NCBI RefSeq assembly: GCF_009817885.1
Contig: NZ_CP041764.1
Location: 2,914,001 to 2,978,000 of the forward strand
DNA: 64,000 bases
Direction of reading: 5' to 3'
Source: Serratia rhizosphaerae
GTDB lineage: Bacteria > Pseudomonadota > Gammaproteobacteria > Enterobacterales > Enterobacteriaceae
The notes below the pieces were generated by a model. It was not told the origin of the DNA. It made no database searches and saw nothing but the letters and a program-made list of their open reading frames with translations. This document shows, piece by piece, positions 16,053-23,260 of the stretch. A program made the translations under genes and the position numbers. How positions within the stretch are numbered: the first letter of the stretch is position 1; every line of letters begins with the position of its first letter.

Positions 16053-17777
16053 ATGGGACGTATAAATACCAAAAATATTGACCTGGGGAGCGCATTGCTC
16101 CTGCAGGGCAAGACCGCAGTAGGCACTGATAGTAATGCTCCCGCTGAAGGGGCATTACCTGCCACGGAAATGCCGATGGTGCTGACACTGGACGACGTCA
16201 GTCCTTTCCCGGATAACCCAAGAACCTCCCGTAATCCACGGTATGAGGAAATTAAAGCCTCAATCCGGGCGCGTGGCCTGGATACGGTACCTAAAATCAC
16301 TGCAGATCCTGATCGTCCCGAGCTGGGTTTCTTCTTTAGTGACGGGGGGAATACTCGTCATCAAATTTTGTCTGAATTGTGGCAGGAAACCGGGGATGAA
16401 CGGTTTTACCGTATTTCCTGCATGTTTAAGCCCTGGCCGGGCCGTTTATCATGTGTGATAGGTCATTTGGCTGAGAACGAAGTTCGCGGTGAATTGAGTT
16501 TTATTGAGAAAGCATTTGGTATTAAGAAAGCCCGCGCTATTTTTGAGGAAGAACTCGGCAGGGCAGTATCATTACGTGAGCTCTCCGCATTATTAGGTGA
16601 AGCAGGTTATCCTGTTCATAACTCCAATATTAGTCGCATGGAAGATACGGTTAAATATCTGTATCCATTTATGCCTTTGCTTTTGGAATCTGGGGTCGGA
16701 GCACCCCAAATAAGGGGACTGTTAGCCTTGCGAACTGGTTCTGAAAAAGTATGGAAGCTTTTTTCAAATGATATTAAATCTACAACTTCATTTGCTGAGG
16801 TTTTTGGTTCAGTCTGCAGCCAATTTAATGATCCGGATGCGTATTCATTAGAGATGCTCCGTGATGAGTTAATTGGCGCCTTGGTTAAAGCTCTCCCACA
16901 TCCCTCTTTGAATTACGATCGCTGGCTTCTCGAGCTGGATCCCAAAGAGCAGAATCGCCGGCAACAGCTTGGTGAAGAGCACCTGCAAAGCGTGCCTAAT
17001 TTTGCCGTTCAGCCAAGGGTTGGATCACCCGTTGATGGCAGTGGCGAAATTGATAGCAGTGCAGCAATCCCGTTATCTTCCTCTGATGCACCTGTGCCGG
17101 GTACGTCGGCTTTGACGCTGAGCAGCGCACTGGATGAACAGGAAGGTGAAGAGGACTCATCCGACGCTGAGCCTATTTCTTCCGGATCTCCGCGCATTGA
17201 AACCCAACATGACCTGTATGGTGCGCCGCCGGTTCTGTCCGGAGATGTTGACGAGCAGCCCTCACCAGGCATGTCCGGAACAGAGGCTGCAGGGGTAGGG
17301 CAACCTGCGCAACCGTGCCCTGTAGCACCGGAAGTTACCCCGAACGCAGAGGGATCAGAAGTCGCTTTCGCTGAAGAAGGGCTTGAACCAGTGGTTTCTG
17401 TCTGGGCCATCCCGGCCCTTCAGGATGACATTGAACACCTGCAGGGCATGGCTTATCGCCTTGCTTTCGAACTGGCCGAACAAGCCGGCTGCGAAACTGA
17501 GCTCAAAGCCGATAAGGCAACGCTGATTGCGGCAGGGTACTGCCTGGCCACACAGCAGTCATCCCCATTCACTGCATTACTTCTCTCACTGACTGGGCCG
17601 GCCCCGGCCAATGAAGCCTGTTCATTAAGCGAGGCGTTGATTGGTGCTGCTGATGGCGCCGGCTTCCCGCTGCTTGATGATGTCCATGCCGTGAAGTTTC
17701 TGCGCCTTGTTCGCGTTCTTCGCCGGCTGCGTGAGCTGCAGCGTGATGTGGACACTGACACCGGGGAGGACGCATGA
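16053..17777 (+). CDS. ParB-family protein, PFGI-1 ICE type
   Basis: 574 aa. The N-terminal third has the ParB nuclease-like fold: 'DVSPFPDNPRTSRNPRYEE', 'FFFSDGGNTRHQILSEL', then a helix-turn-helix region around 'ELSALLGEAGYPVHNSNISRM'. The middle is a long acidic, Pro/Ser-rich linker and the C-terminus is helical. Length and order fit the ICE-specific ParB (TIGR03764). With ParA it should stabilise the circular element. It begins 2 nt after the helicase stop and overlaps the next gene by 4 nt. Confidence 0.88.
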   Translation: MGRINTKNIDLGSALLLQGKTAVGTDSNAPAEGALPATEMPMVLTLDDVSPFPDNPRTSRNPRYEEIKASIRARGLDTVPKITADPDRPELGFFFSDGGNTRHQILSELWQETGDERFYRISCMFKPWPGRLSCVIGHLAENEVRGELSFIEKAFGIKKARAIFEEELGRAVSLRELSALLGEAGYPVHNSNISRMEDTVKYLYPFMPLLLESGVGAPQIRGLLALRTGSEKVWKLFSNDIKSTTSFAEVFGSVCSQFNDPDAYSLEMLRDELIGALVKALPHPSLNYDRWLLELDPKEQNRRQQLGEEHLQSVPNFAVQPRVGSPVDGSGEIDSSAAIPLSSSDAPVPGTSALTLSSALDEQEGEEDSSDAEPISSGSPRIETQHDLYGAPPVLSGDVDEQPSPGMSGTEAAGVGQPAQPCPVAPEVTPNAEGSEVAFAEEGLEPVVSVWAIPALQDDIEHLQGMAYRLAFELAEQAGCETELKADKATLIAAGYCLATQQSSPFTALLLSLTGPAPANEACSLSEALIGAADGAGFPLLDDVHAVKFLRLVRVLRRLRELQRDVDTDTGEDA

Positions 17778-18025
17778 CTGTCACTATTGAGCGTTTGCAG
17801 GCCTTTTTGGCAGCCCCCTCAGCCGGACAGGATGTGCATGAGATGGCGTCGGAGCTGTTGGCTGTCAGGGCGATCACCGCTTGTTATACCAAAGAGGGCC
17901 TGAGTGTCCTTTTGGAAACATGCAACGTCCTGATAAACAGAAAAAACACCTCTGGTTACTCGGATAATCTCAGAGAGATTGCACGCGTAGCCCATGGGCT
18001 CTTGGCCAACTGGGAGAACAATTAA
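17774..18025 (+). CDS. Small ICE hypothetical protein
   Basis: 83 aa. ATG overlaps the ParB stop by 4 nt; it stops immediately before the next ATG. Helical and soluble, no motif recognised ('VHEMASELLAVRAITACY'). Confidence 0.6.
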   Translation: MTVTIERLQAFLAAPSAGQDVHEMASELLAVRAITACYTKEGLSVLLETCNVLINRKNTSGYSDNLREIARVAHGLLANWENN

Positions 18026-18751
18026 ATGAGCCATTTACAACGACAGGAGCGGCTGGTGAAACTGGTCCGCAAGCTCCTTGAACTTGCTCGGAGCAATAGT
18101 AATGCCCATGAAGCAGGACAGGCATTGTCCCGCGCTCAGAAGCTGATGGCGAAGTACGGGATCACGGAGCTCGAGGCGAACATCTCCTCTATTCAACAGG
18201 CGCCAACCCAGGGCGCGCCATCTCAGTCATGGGACAAAATCCCGGAGTGGATGAGCCTGTTGACCTGGACCGTCGCCAATGCGTTCGGCTGCCGGCACTA
18301 CTTTTCTTCCTTTGAAAGCCGAACCGGGTTAAAGCGTCGCAACGTCACGTTCTACGGCTTCAGTGAACGTCCTGCCGTTGCTGCTTATGCCTTTGATGTG
18401 CTTAGCCGCCAATTGAAGGATGCCACAGCCGCATACCTGAAAACCCAGAATAAGCGCCTGAAAATGGCGACGCGCCGGGCGCGAGCAGAGCAGTTCCGTG
18501 CGGGTTGGGTCGAAGGCGTCCGCCGAATTGTCGATGTTTTCAGCGTATCGGAGCATGAACAAGAGCTGATGTCTGCGTGGTTGGAACAACAGGGTATGAG
18601 CACGCTGAAAACCCGCTCTGTAAAACAATGTCGCGGTGATGCCATAGCGCGCAGTCAGGGCTATCTGGCAGGACAAAATGCTCGTCTGCATCACGGGGTT
18701 GACGGTTGTGGACCTGTAGGTATTGGCTACAGCGCCGGGGAGGACAAATGA
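18026..18751 (+). CDS. DUF2786-domain protein
   Basis: 241 aa. The N-terminus 'LVRKLLELARSNSNAHEAG' plus 'AQKLMAKYGI' is the DUF2786 signature (residues about 8-48), found in many phage and ICE proteins. The remainder contains 'WTVANAFGCRHYF' and an Arg/Ala-rich helix near 140. Biochemical function unknown. Starts directly at the previous stop and overlaps the next gene (ATGA at 18748). Confidence 0.8.
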   Translation: MSHLQRQERLVKLVRKLLELARSNSNAHEAGQALSRAQKLMAKYGITELEANISSIQQAPTQGAPSQSWDKIPEWMSLLTWTVANAFGCRHYFSSFESRTGLKRRNVTFYGFSERPAVAAYAFDVLSRQLKDATAAYLKTQNKRLKMATRRARAEQFRAGWVEGVRRIVDVFSVSEHEQELMSAWLEQQGMSTLKTRSVKQCRGDAIARSQGYLAGQNARLHHGVDGCGPVGIGYSAGEDK

Positions 18752-18972
18752 ATAAAAGCCCCCTGACCAACGGACACATCGAGATATTTTCAACTTTTAT
18801 GACGGTTGTTCTTGTTTTATACGCCGGCGGTGCGATTGTCCTTTTTTATAATCAATTGCGTTTAAAACTACGGACACGGGAAAAAGGTTGGCAGGTTTCT
18901 TTATTACCTTATTTGCTCTTGTTCTTACCGGTTGTGGCGGCAATATTCGTCGTGCTTGGGAGGTCTTCGTGA
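18748..18972 (+). CDS. Small two-helix membrane protein
   Basis: 74 aa from ATG 18748, which overlaps the DUF2786 stop. Two hydrophobic segments ('FMTVVLVLYAGGAIVLFY' and 'LLPYLLLFLPVVAAIFVV'). Overlaps the next gene by GTGA. No family recognised. Confidence 0.55.
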   Translation: MNKSPLTNGHIEIFSTFMTVVLVLYAGGAIVLFYNQLRLKLRTREKGWQVSLLPYLLLFLPVVAAIFVVLGRSS

Positions 18973-19181
18973 ATCCTGCGCTGATTGTTATCTGCTTTTG
19001 TATTGTCATGTTTTTTCTAATGGCGTTTCGAGATACGGATTTAAAGCGTCTTATCAAGGACAAAGACAACTTTTTTTTGCAGCCTCTTTTATTTTTTCGG
19101 CCTCTTATATTGTTTTTTCTGGCGGCGATTTTTGTGTTGGTCGCGGCTCTTATTAATTTGTTCACCAGGGGGTACTACTAA
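18969..19181 (+). CDS. Small membrane protein, GTG start
   Basis: 70 aa from GTG 18969, chosen because it forms a GTGA overlap with the preceding stop; the frame is open upstream. Two hydrophobic segments separated by a charged loop 'DTDLKRLIKDKDN'. Likely partners the preceding small membrane protein; the pair is unrecognised. Confidence 0.5.
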   Translation: MNPALIVICFCIVMFFLMAFRDTDLKRLIKDKDNFFLQPLLFFRPLILFFLAAIFVLVAALINLFTRGYY

Positions 19182-19810
19182 TGAGTAACAGCTTGTCACA
19201 GGCAACAAACAGCCTGCTCACGCAGCTCGTCATGGAGCTCAAATCCGGCTATATCCGCCGCTGTGAGTCTCTCGGACTCACGCCAGAGGAAATGCAGATG
19301 CTGAACGGTCTGACCGTCGATGATCTGTATTACTTGCTGAACAGCTCCGTCTCGGTGCTCACGTTCCAGATCCATCACGAGAATTTCGCCTTGATGCTGC
19401 AACAGGCCCGTCGAGAACAGCAACGGATGCAACGTATCGACCGTGCACTGGCGCTGGGCGGTTCTATCGAGATGATGCAGCACTTTTTCGGCCTGTCCAG
19501 TGTCGAGGTCTCTGCACGCCGGCGTATGACGGGGATCCAAATCCGCCAGGGACGGTGTTCGACGCTCAGTGATGAGGACAATGCATCACTGTGGCGCCAG
19601 TGGCAGAAGGCGGACATCGATGATCCGTCCAGCGCTGACGGCCTGGACGTCATGATGCTCGCGGCCGAGCAGATGGATGTGTCGTTAACAGCGGTCTGGC
19701 ACGCGGTGCGCAGTTTTGATGGTGCACAGACTCGCACGGTCCGTAAAGCGATCCAGGCCGTACGTAACAAAGCAGGTGTCGGGGAGGAGCTTGTAAGGAG
19801 GTCAGCATGA
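19181..19810 (+). CDS. DUF2857-family ICE protein
   Basis: 209 aa, soluble and helical. 'LKSGYIRRCESLGLTPEEM' near the N-terminus and 'GLSSVEVSARRRMTGIQ' in the middle match the DUF2857 family of SPI-7/PFGI-1 ICEs; the middle motif could be a helix-turn-helix. Possibly a regulator of ICE replication or transfer (inference). Starts within the previous stop (TAATG) and overlaps the next gene by 4 nt. Confidence 0.75.
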   Translation: MSNSLSQATNSLLTQLVMELKSGYIRRCESLGLTPEEMQMLNGLTVDDLYYLLNSSVSVLTFQIHHENFALMLQQARREQQRMQRIDRALALGGSIEMMQHFFGLSSVEVSARRRMTGIQIRQGRCSTLSDEDNASLWRQWQKADIDDPSSADGLDVMMLAAEQMDVSLTAVWHAVRSFDGAQTRTVRKAIQAVRNKAGVGEELVRRSA

Positions 19811-20070
19811 AGCCGTTAGTGTTGATGCCGGGGCTATATGCCCCGCGTTCCGCCCCTCCTGCTTGTCAGAAAAAAGCGCGGGAACAGGTGAGACGTTTTC
19901 GCCAGGGGGAAAGGAATTACAAGGCACTGCATGTAAAGGGTAAGCACCGCAGTAGCCGTGCCTGGATGAAGATCAATATTAGTGACAGTTGGCGTTTGCT
20001 TAGCAGAAACAGTGGTGTTGATTGGGAGCTGCTGACCCACGAACGCTACAACAATGAATTATGGAAATGA
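19807..20070 (+). CDS. ParE-like toxin-fold protein without visible antitoxin
   Basis: 87 aa. The segment 'ALHVKGKHRSSRAWMKINI', 'SWRLLSRNSG' and 'WELLTHERYN' has the beta-strand pattern of ParE-like toxins (charged loop, strand, 'WRLL', terminal 'SH..YN'). A perfect SD (AAGGAGG) precedes ATG 19807. The gene upstream is DUF2857, not a known antitoxin family. It may be an orphan or domesticated regulator, or DUF2857 may act as its partner. Fold call only. Confidence 0.55.
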   Translation: MKPLVLMPGLYAPRSAPPACQKKAREQVRRFRQGERNYKALHVKGKHRSSRAWMKINISDSWRLLSRNSGVDWELLTHERYNNELWK

Positions 20071-20080
20071 TGACATTCAC

Positions 20081-20109
20081 CCTGTGCCTGCCTGCCTGGC
20101 GGGCACAGG
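20081..20109 (+). promoter_or_regulatory. Hairpin in the replication-gene leader
   Basis: CCTGTGCC and GGCACAGG form an 8-bp stem with a 13-base loop between the ParE-like gene and the replication gene. No T-run follows. A second stem (CCACGC/GCGTGG) lies at 20162-20180. Together they could form a structured leader controlling the replication gene. Confidence 0.35.
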
Positions 20110-20194
20110 CCTGAGTGCCGTTAGGCGATGTGTAGCACAGCTGCACGACAAATGATTGTGGCCACGCTTATCGGGCGTGGGCGAAAGGATAAGG

Positions 20195-20233
20195 ATGCGC
20201 AAATTCGATGAGCATAAGCAAAAGACCCGATGA
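20195..20233 (+). promoter_or_regulatory. 12-codon leader ORF overlapping the replication-gene start
   Basis: ATG 20195 has the good SD (AAAGGA, 5-nt spacing) and encodes MRKFDEHKQKTR before TGA 20231-20233. The replication gene's ATG 20208 lies inside it in another frame and has only a distant SD (12 nt). This is the arrangement of a translational-coupling leader peptide. It may also occur by chance. Confidence 0.3.
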
Positions 20234-21485
20234 CAGCCTGATCACTTATACGATTGAGCAGATGAATGCCCGGCTGGCTGAGCGAATATGCGACGAAAAC
20301 CAGGCAGGCTCTGCCGATTTAACAAATCTGCGTAGTGGCCTGCTGTTCACCGGTAATGTCCACGATGCGGTACCGCGCCGGTTGATGCTCGACACGCGCC
20401 TATCTCCACTGGATAAAGTGGCGTGGATGATGATCCGCCTCTATGCCCAGCAGAACCAACAAAACCAGGGAGCCATGTTCCCGACCTACGACGAACTGCA
20501 GTTGCAGTTAGCGTCACCGTTCAAGGGAAAGGCATCGCGTGAAACGGTCAGCCGGGTTTTATTGATGTTGCGACTGACGGGCTGGTTGAGCCTGTGTCGC
20601 CGCGTGCGTGACAGTAAAGGGCAGATACGCGGGAACATTTATTCTCAGCATGATGAGCCGCTCTCAGCCTGTGATGCTGAAAGTCTTGATCCGACCTGGC
20701 TTGATACGGTTGCGGCAGCCTGCCAGCACAAGAATCGGGCTGTCAGTCAGACGGCCTGGTCAGTGTTGTCCGACATCCGAAACGACCCGACGATGCGTCA
20801 TTATCACTCGCAACTGAATGTGATGGCGCAGCGTCTGGGCGCTCCTCAAACCCCTCAAGAGATGGCCGCGCAGATGACATTGCGTGAAGAAAATGCCGGC
20901 AGTTCGGTAACCGAACCCAGTGAAAAATACCCCGGTTCGGAAACCGAACTCAGTCAATTTAAGCCGAGTTCGGTATCCGAACTGGGTGAAACACGAGGTA
21001 AGAAAATACAGAGTTCGGACTCCGAACTAAGTCTAAAATCAACAGGTTACAGTAAGTCTGCGAAACCGAACTGTAACGTACGTTCTTTCACACAAAGTGT
21101 GAATAAAAAAACGTACGTTCCGCGACTGCCTGAGGCATTGCAGCAACGCATACCTGAGGCTGACCAGCAGCAAATCCATGCCCAGTTGCAGGCTTTACCC
21201 GAAGACGTTGCCCGTCAGGTACTGGAGAATTTGAGTGCCGCATTGGCTCGAGGTGAGGTGAGTAACCCAACCGGCTGGCTGTTCAGCATGATGAAACGTG
21301 CCCGTAACGGGGCTCTGTTTGCCACCACAACGGCCTCAAAGCCGGTAAAAACGGAGCCTGTACGCCCGCAGCGCCCTGCAGAAACGTCCCGAAAAGCGCC
21401 TGGCCAAGTCGCAACACGCGAACATGTCAGTGCCCTGGTGGCGAAGCTACGGCAGGGGATGGCCCGAGCCAGGAACGGAAAGTGA
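20208..21485 (+). CDS. STY4528-family ICE replication protein
   Basis: 425 aa. Residues about 60-150 ('RLMLDTRLSPLDKVAWMM', 'FPTYDELQLQLASPFKGKA', 'ETVSRVLLMLRLTGWLSL') form a winged-helix DNA-binding region like replication initiators. Residues about 230-275 are a Ser/Glu-rich linker with repeats SSVTEPS, GSETELS, SSVSELG, SSDSELS. The C-terminal part is helical ('PEALQQRIPEADQQQIHAQL', 'NPTGWLFSMMKRA') as in primosomal helicase-loader-like proteins. The linker repeats are encoded by DNA dyads that may be the origin itself. Stop at 21485 lies inside the first 97-bp repeat. Confidence 0.8.
   Translation: MSISKRPDDSLITYTIEQMNARLAERICDENQAGSADLTNLRSGLLFTGNVHDAVPRRLMLDTRLSPLDKVAWMMIRLYAQQNQQNQGAMFPTYDELQLQLASPFKGKASRETVSRVLLMLRLTGWLSLCRRVRDSKGQIRGNIYSQHDEPLSACDAESLDPTWLDTVAAACQHKNRAVSQTAWSVLSDIRNDPTMRHYHSQLNVMAQRLGAPQTPQEMAAQMTLREENAGSSVTEPSEKYPGSETELSQFKPSSVSELGETRGKKIQSSDSELSLKSTGYSKSAKPNCNVRSFTQSVNKKTYVPRLPEALQQRIPEADQQQIHAQLQALPEDVARQVLENLSAALARGEVSNPTGWLFSMMKRARNGALFATTTASKPVKTEPVRPQRPAETSRKAPGQVATREHVSALVAKLRQGMARARNGK
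20901..21028. repeat. Four 17-bp dyads (7-3-7) inside the replication gene; candidate origin iterons
   Basis: Dyads of form AGTTCGG nnn CCGAACT at 20901-20917, 20934-20950, 20967-20983 and 21012-21028. Copies 3 and 4 are perfect and the first two have one changed outer base each. The first three are spaced exactly 33 bp, about three helical turns. A half site (CCGAACT) follows at 21066. They lie in the region encoding the Ser/Glu linker. The layout parallels the iterons of phage lambda inside the O gene. Confidence 0.7.
21075..21119. repeat. Symmetric palindrome cluster downstream of the dyads
   Basis: AACGTACGTT at 21075-21084 and again at 21110-21119 flank a perfect 7-3-7 dyad TTCACAC AAA GTGTGAA at 21087-21103, followed by a short A run. 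The three elements are nearly mirror-symmetric about 21097. They are still within the replication gene. A plausible second protein-binding site or melting region of the origin. Confidence 0.6.
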
Positions 21486-21850
21486 ACTTCACATCGGAGC
21501 GTGATTTGAAGGCTTTGGTGCTGGCAGTGCCAGCAAGGCTAAAAACTAAACAGTCATGGCCCGAGCCAGGAGCGGAAAGTGAATTTCACATTGGAGCGTG
21601 ATTTGAAGGTTTTGGTGCTGGCAGTGCCAGCAGGGTTAAAAAGTAGACAGTTATGACCCGAGCCAGGAGCGGAGAGCGAATCATATTTTGGAGCGCGATT
21701 TGAAGGTGTGTAGTGCTGGCAGTGCCAGCAGGGTTAAAAAGTAGACAGTTATGACCTGAGCCAGGAGTGGAGAGCGAATCACATCTTGGATCGCGATTTG
21801 AAGGCGTGTAGTGCTGGCAGTGCCGGCAAAGTTGAAATCTGCACAGTTCA
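21461..21850. repeat. Four tandem copies of a 97-98 bp repeat
   Basis: Copies begin at 21461, 21558, 21655 and 21753 with GGCCCGAGCCAGGA-type starts and diverge progressively. Each contains a 17-bp dyad TGCTGGC AGT GCCAGCA (21519-21535, 21616-21632, 21714-21730, and 21812-21828 with one mismatch). The first copy overlaps the last codons of the replication gene. Candidate functions are origin iterons, a ParB centromere, or structured transcripts; no protein-coding sense is apparent, and the frame open on the minus strand is a shadow of the repeat. Confidence 0.8.
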
Positions 21851-21961
21851 GATTTCTGTTTACGAAACAAAAAGAGTTTTGGATTGCTGGAATAAGGTGC
21901 TGCCGGGACTATCTCAAGCCAGACATTCCAGATATATCCTCAACAGGAGAAGGAGCCACAA

Positions 21962-22675
21962 ATGGCAGACACGACCGAAAGTGCACAGCGCAAGCCCGCG
22001 CAGTCAAGGGCTGGGGCCCTCAAGTCCACGCTGACGGTACAGTTACACACCCAATATGCCATCCTGCTGTGGGAAGGGCGCCAGCGAGATAAAGAAGCCA
22101 ATAAACCCCAAATCGTCGGTATGCCGCAGGTGATTGCGCGAGCCGGCAAAATCAATGCCGATTCAAACGATGATAACCCTTACGCCGACCATGCCATGCT
22201 GTTACTTGAAGAGGCGATCGAGCGCGGTACCGGACGGCTGCAATCGGCCGTTGCCGACCTGGAAAAAACCTTGTCCAGCTTGCCTGGACAGGTATCAATG
22301 TCAGAGGTTGCGTCGGTTTCTCCTCTGAACATCGGTGTTTTTAGCCGAACGCCACTGGGTTATCGTTGCGTTTGGCTGCTTGTTGGGTTTGACCAACTGG
22401 CGATGAAAGCCTTCCAGGCCTGGCATTATGGGCTGATCTCCCGTCAAAAACGTGATGATTTACTGAGCCAGGGCGGGCACTGGGTTCGCCAGGTTTATGG
22501 TGTTGTTCAACAATACCGTTCGGTCGCAGCGACGCGTGATGATATTCGACTGCAAACCCCTGCCGGCATTGATGCTGTAAAACGCCTGGGGCAGCCTGAT
22601 GCTGACATCATGAGCGGGGCCAAACGCTCTGCTTTTTCTCCTGCACTTCGTCCGGCTAAAGGAGATCCAGCATGA
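21962..22675 (+). CDS. ICE protein, PFL_4669 family
   Basis: 237 aa. 'LTVQLHTQYAILLWEGRQRD' near residue 23 and the late 'YGLISRQKRDDLLSQGG' with 'WVRQVYGVVQQY' match TIGR03761, a PFGI-1 ICE family of unknown function. An AGGAGAAGGAG run lies just before ATG 21962. Overlaps the lipoprotein gene by 4 nt. About 110 bases of the preceding gap beyond the repeats hold nothing recognisable. Confidence 0.8.
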   Translation: MADTTESAQRKPAQSRAGALKSTLTVQLHTQYAILLWEGRQRDKEANKPQIVGMPQVIARAGKINADSNDDNPYADHAMLLLEEAIERGTGRLQSAVADLEKTLSSLPGQVSMSEVASVSPLNIGVFSRTPLGYRCVWLLVGFDQLAMKAFQAWHYGLISRQKRDDLLSQGGHWVRQVYGVVQQYRSVAATRDDIRLQTPAGIDAVKRLGQPDADIMSGAKRSAFSPALRPAKGDPA

Positions 22676-23247
22676 GTAATGACAGCTTGAAGTCCTTACG
22701 CTCCACGGTTGCCGTCTGCCTGTTCGGAAGTTTTCTGCTGTCAGGGTGTTCGATGTCAGATGTGACTGAGTGGAATCAGAAGATCAGCGATGCTGCACAT
22801 TCTATTGCCAGTGGTTCGGGGACGAGTTCTGATCCCGGTGGAATGCCTTGGATGACCAAGGCCGGTGCTACCGGTCCTCGCAAGGATGTTCAGCATACCT
22901 ACAAGCTTCCGGTGGATGTTGATACTGCGGCTGCTCGATTGAAAAGCCACTATCAGTTTATCACCACTGACGAGCTTGAAAGTCTCCGTCAGCGCGATCA
23001 GTACGGCGACTGGAGCGCCGGCTCTATTGACGAGGCACGGCCGGAATGGGCTGCAGAAAAGGGCAGTTACTACAAGATGGGCCAGGAGTGGAAGGATAAC
23101 GATCGCCTGATGCTGGAAGTCGAGAAGTCCGGTGCCGGCAGTCGCCTGAAGGTCACCTACAGCTCACCGGACAGCACCCACTTGACCGACGCCTATCTGC
23201 GCCGCCTGATGACCCAGGTGCAGCAGGTTGCCAAAGGCCAGCGCTGA
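22672..23247 (+). CDS. ICE lipoprotein
   Basis: 191 aa with a lipoprotein signal peptide ending in the lipobox LLSGC (Cys near 26). The mature part contains 'VDVDTAAARLKSHYQFITTDE' and 'SGAGSRLKVTYSSP', an alpha/beta pattern resembling bacterial envelope lipoproteins. Cys lipidation would place it in an envelope membrane. Sits between PFL_4669 and topB; role unknown. Confidence 0.75.
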   Translation: MSNDSLKSLRSTVAVCLFGSFLLSGCSMSDVTEWNQKISDAAHSIASGSGTSSDPGGMPWMTKAGATGPRKDVQHTYKLPVDVDTAAARLKSHYQFITTDELESLRQRDQYGDWSAGSIDEARPEWAAEKGSYYKMGQEWKDNDRLMLEVEKSGAGSRLKVTYSSPDSTHLTDAYLRRLMTQVQQVAKGQR

Positions 23248-23260
23248 CGGAGGCGATCCG

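Noticed and set aside
21461..21850. CRISPR array
   Set aside because: Repeats are directly adjacent with no unique spacers, unit length 97 bp, and no cas genes nearby.
21586..21870. Minus-strand frame with internal amino-acid repeats
   Set aside because: It simply translates the 97-bp DNA repeats; no start signal or domain, and the repeats explain it.
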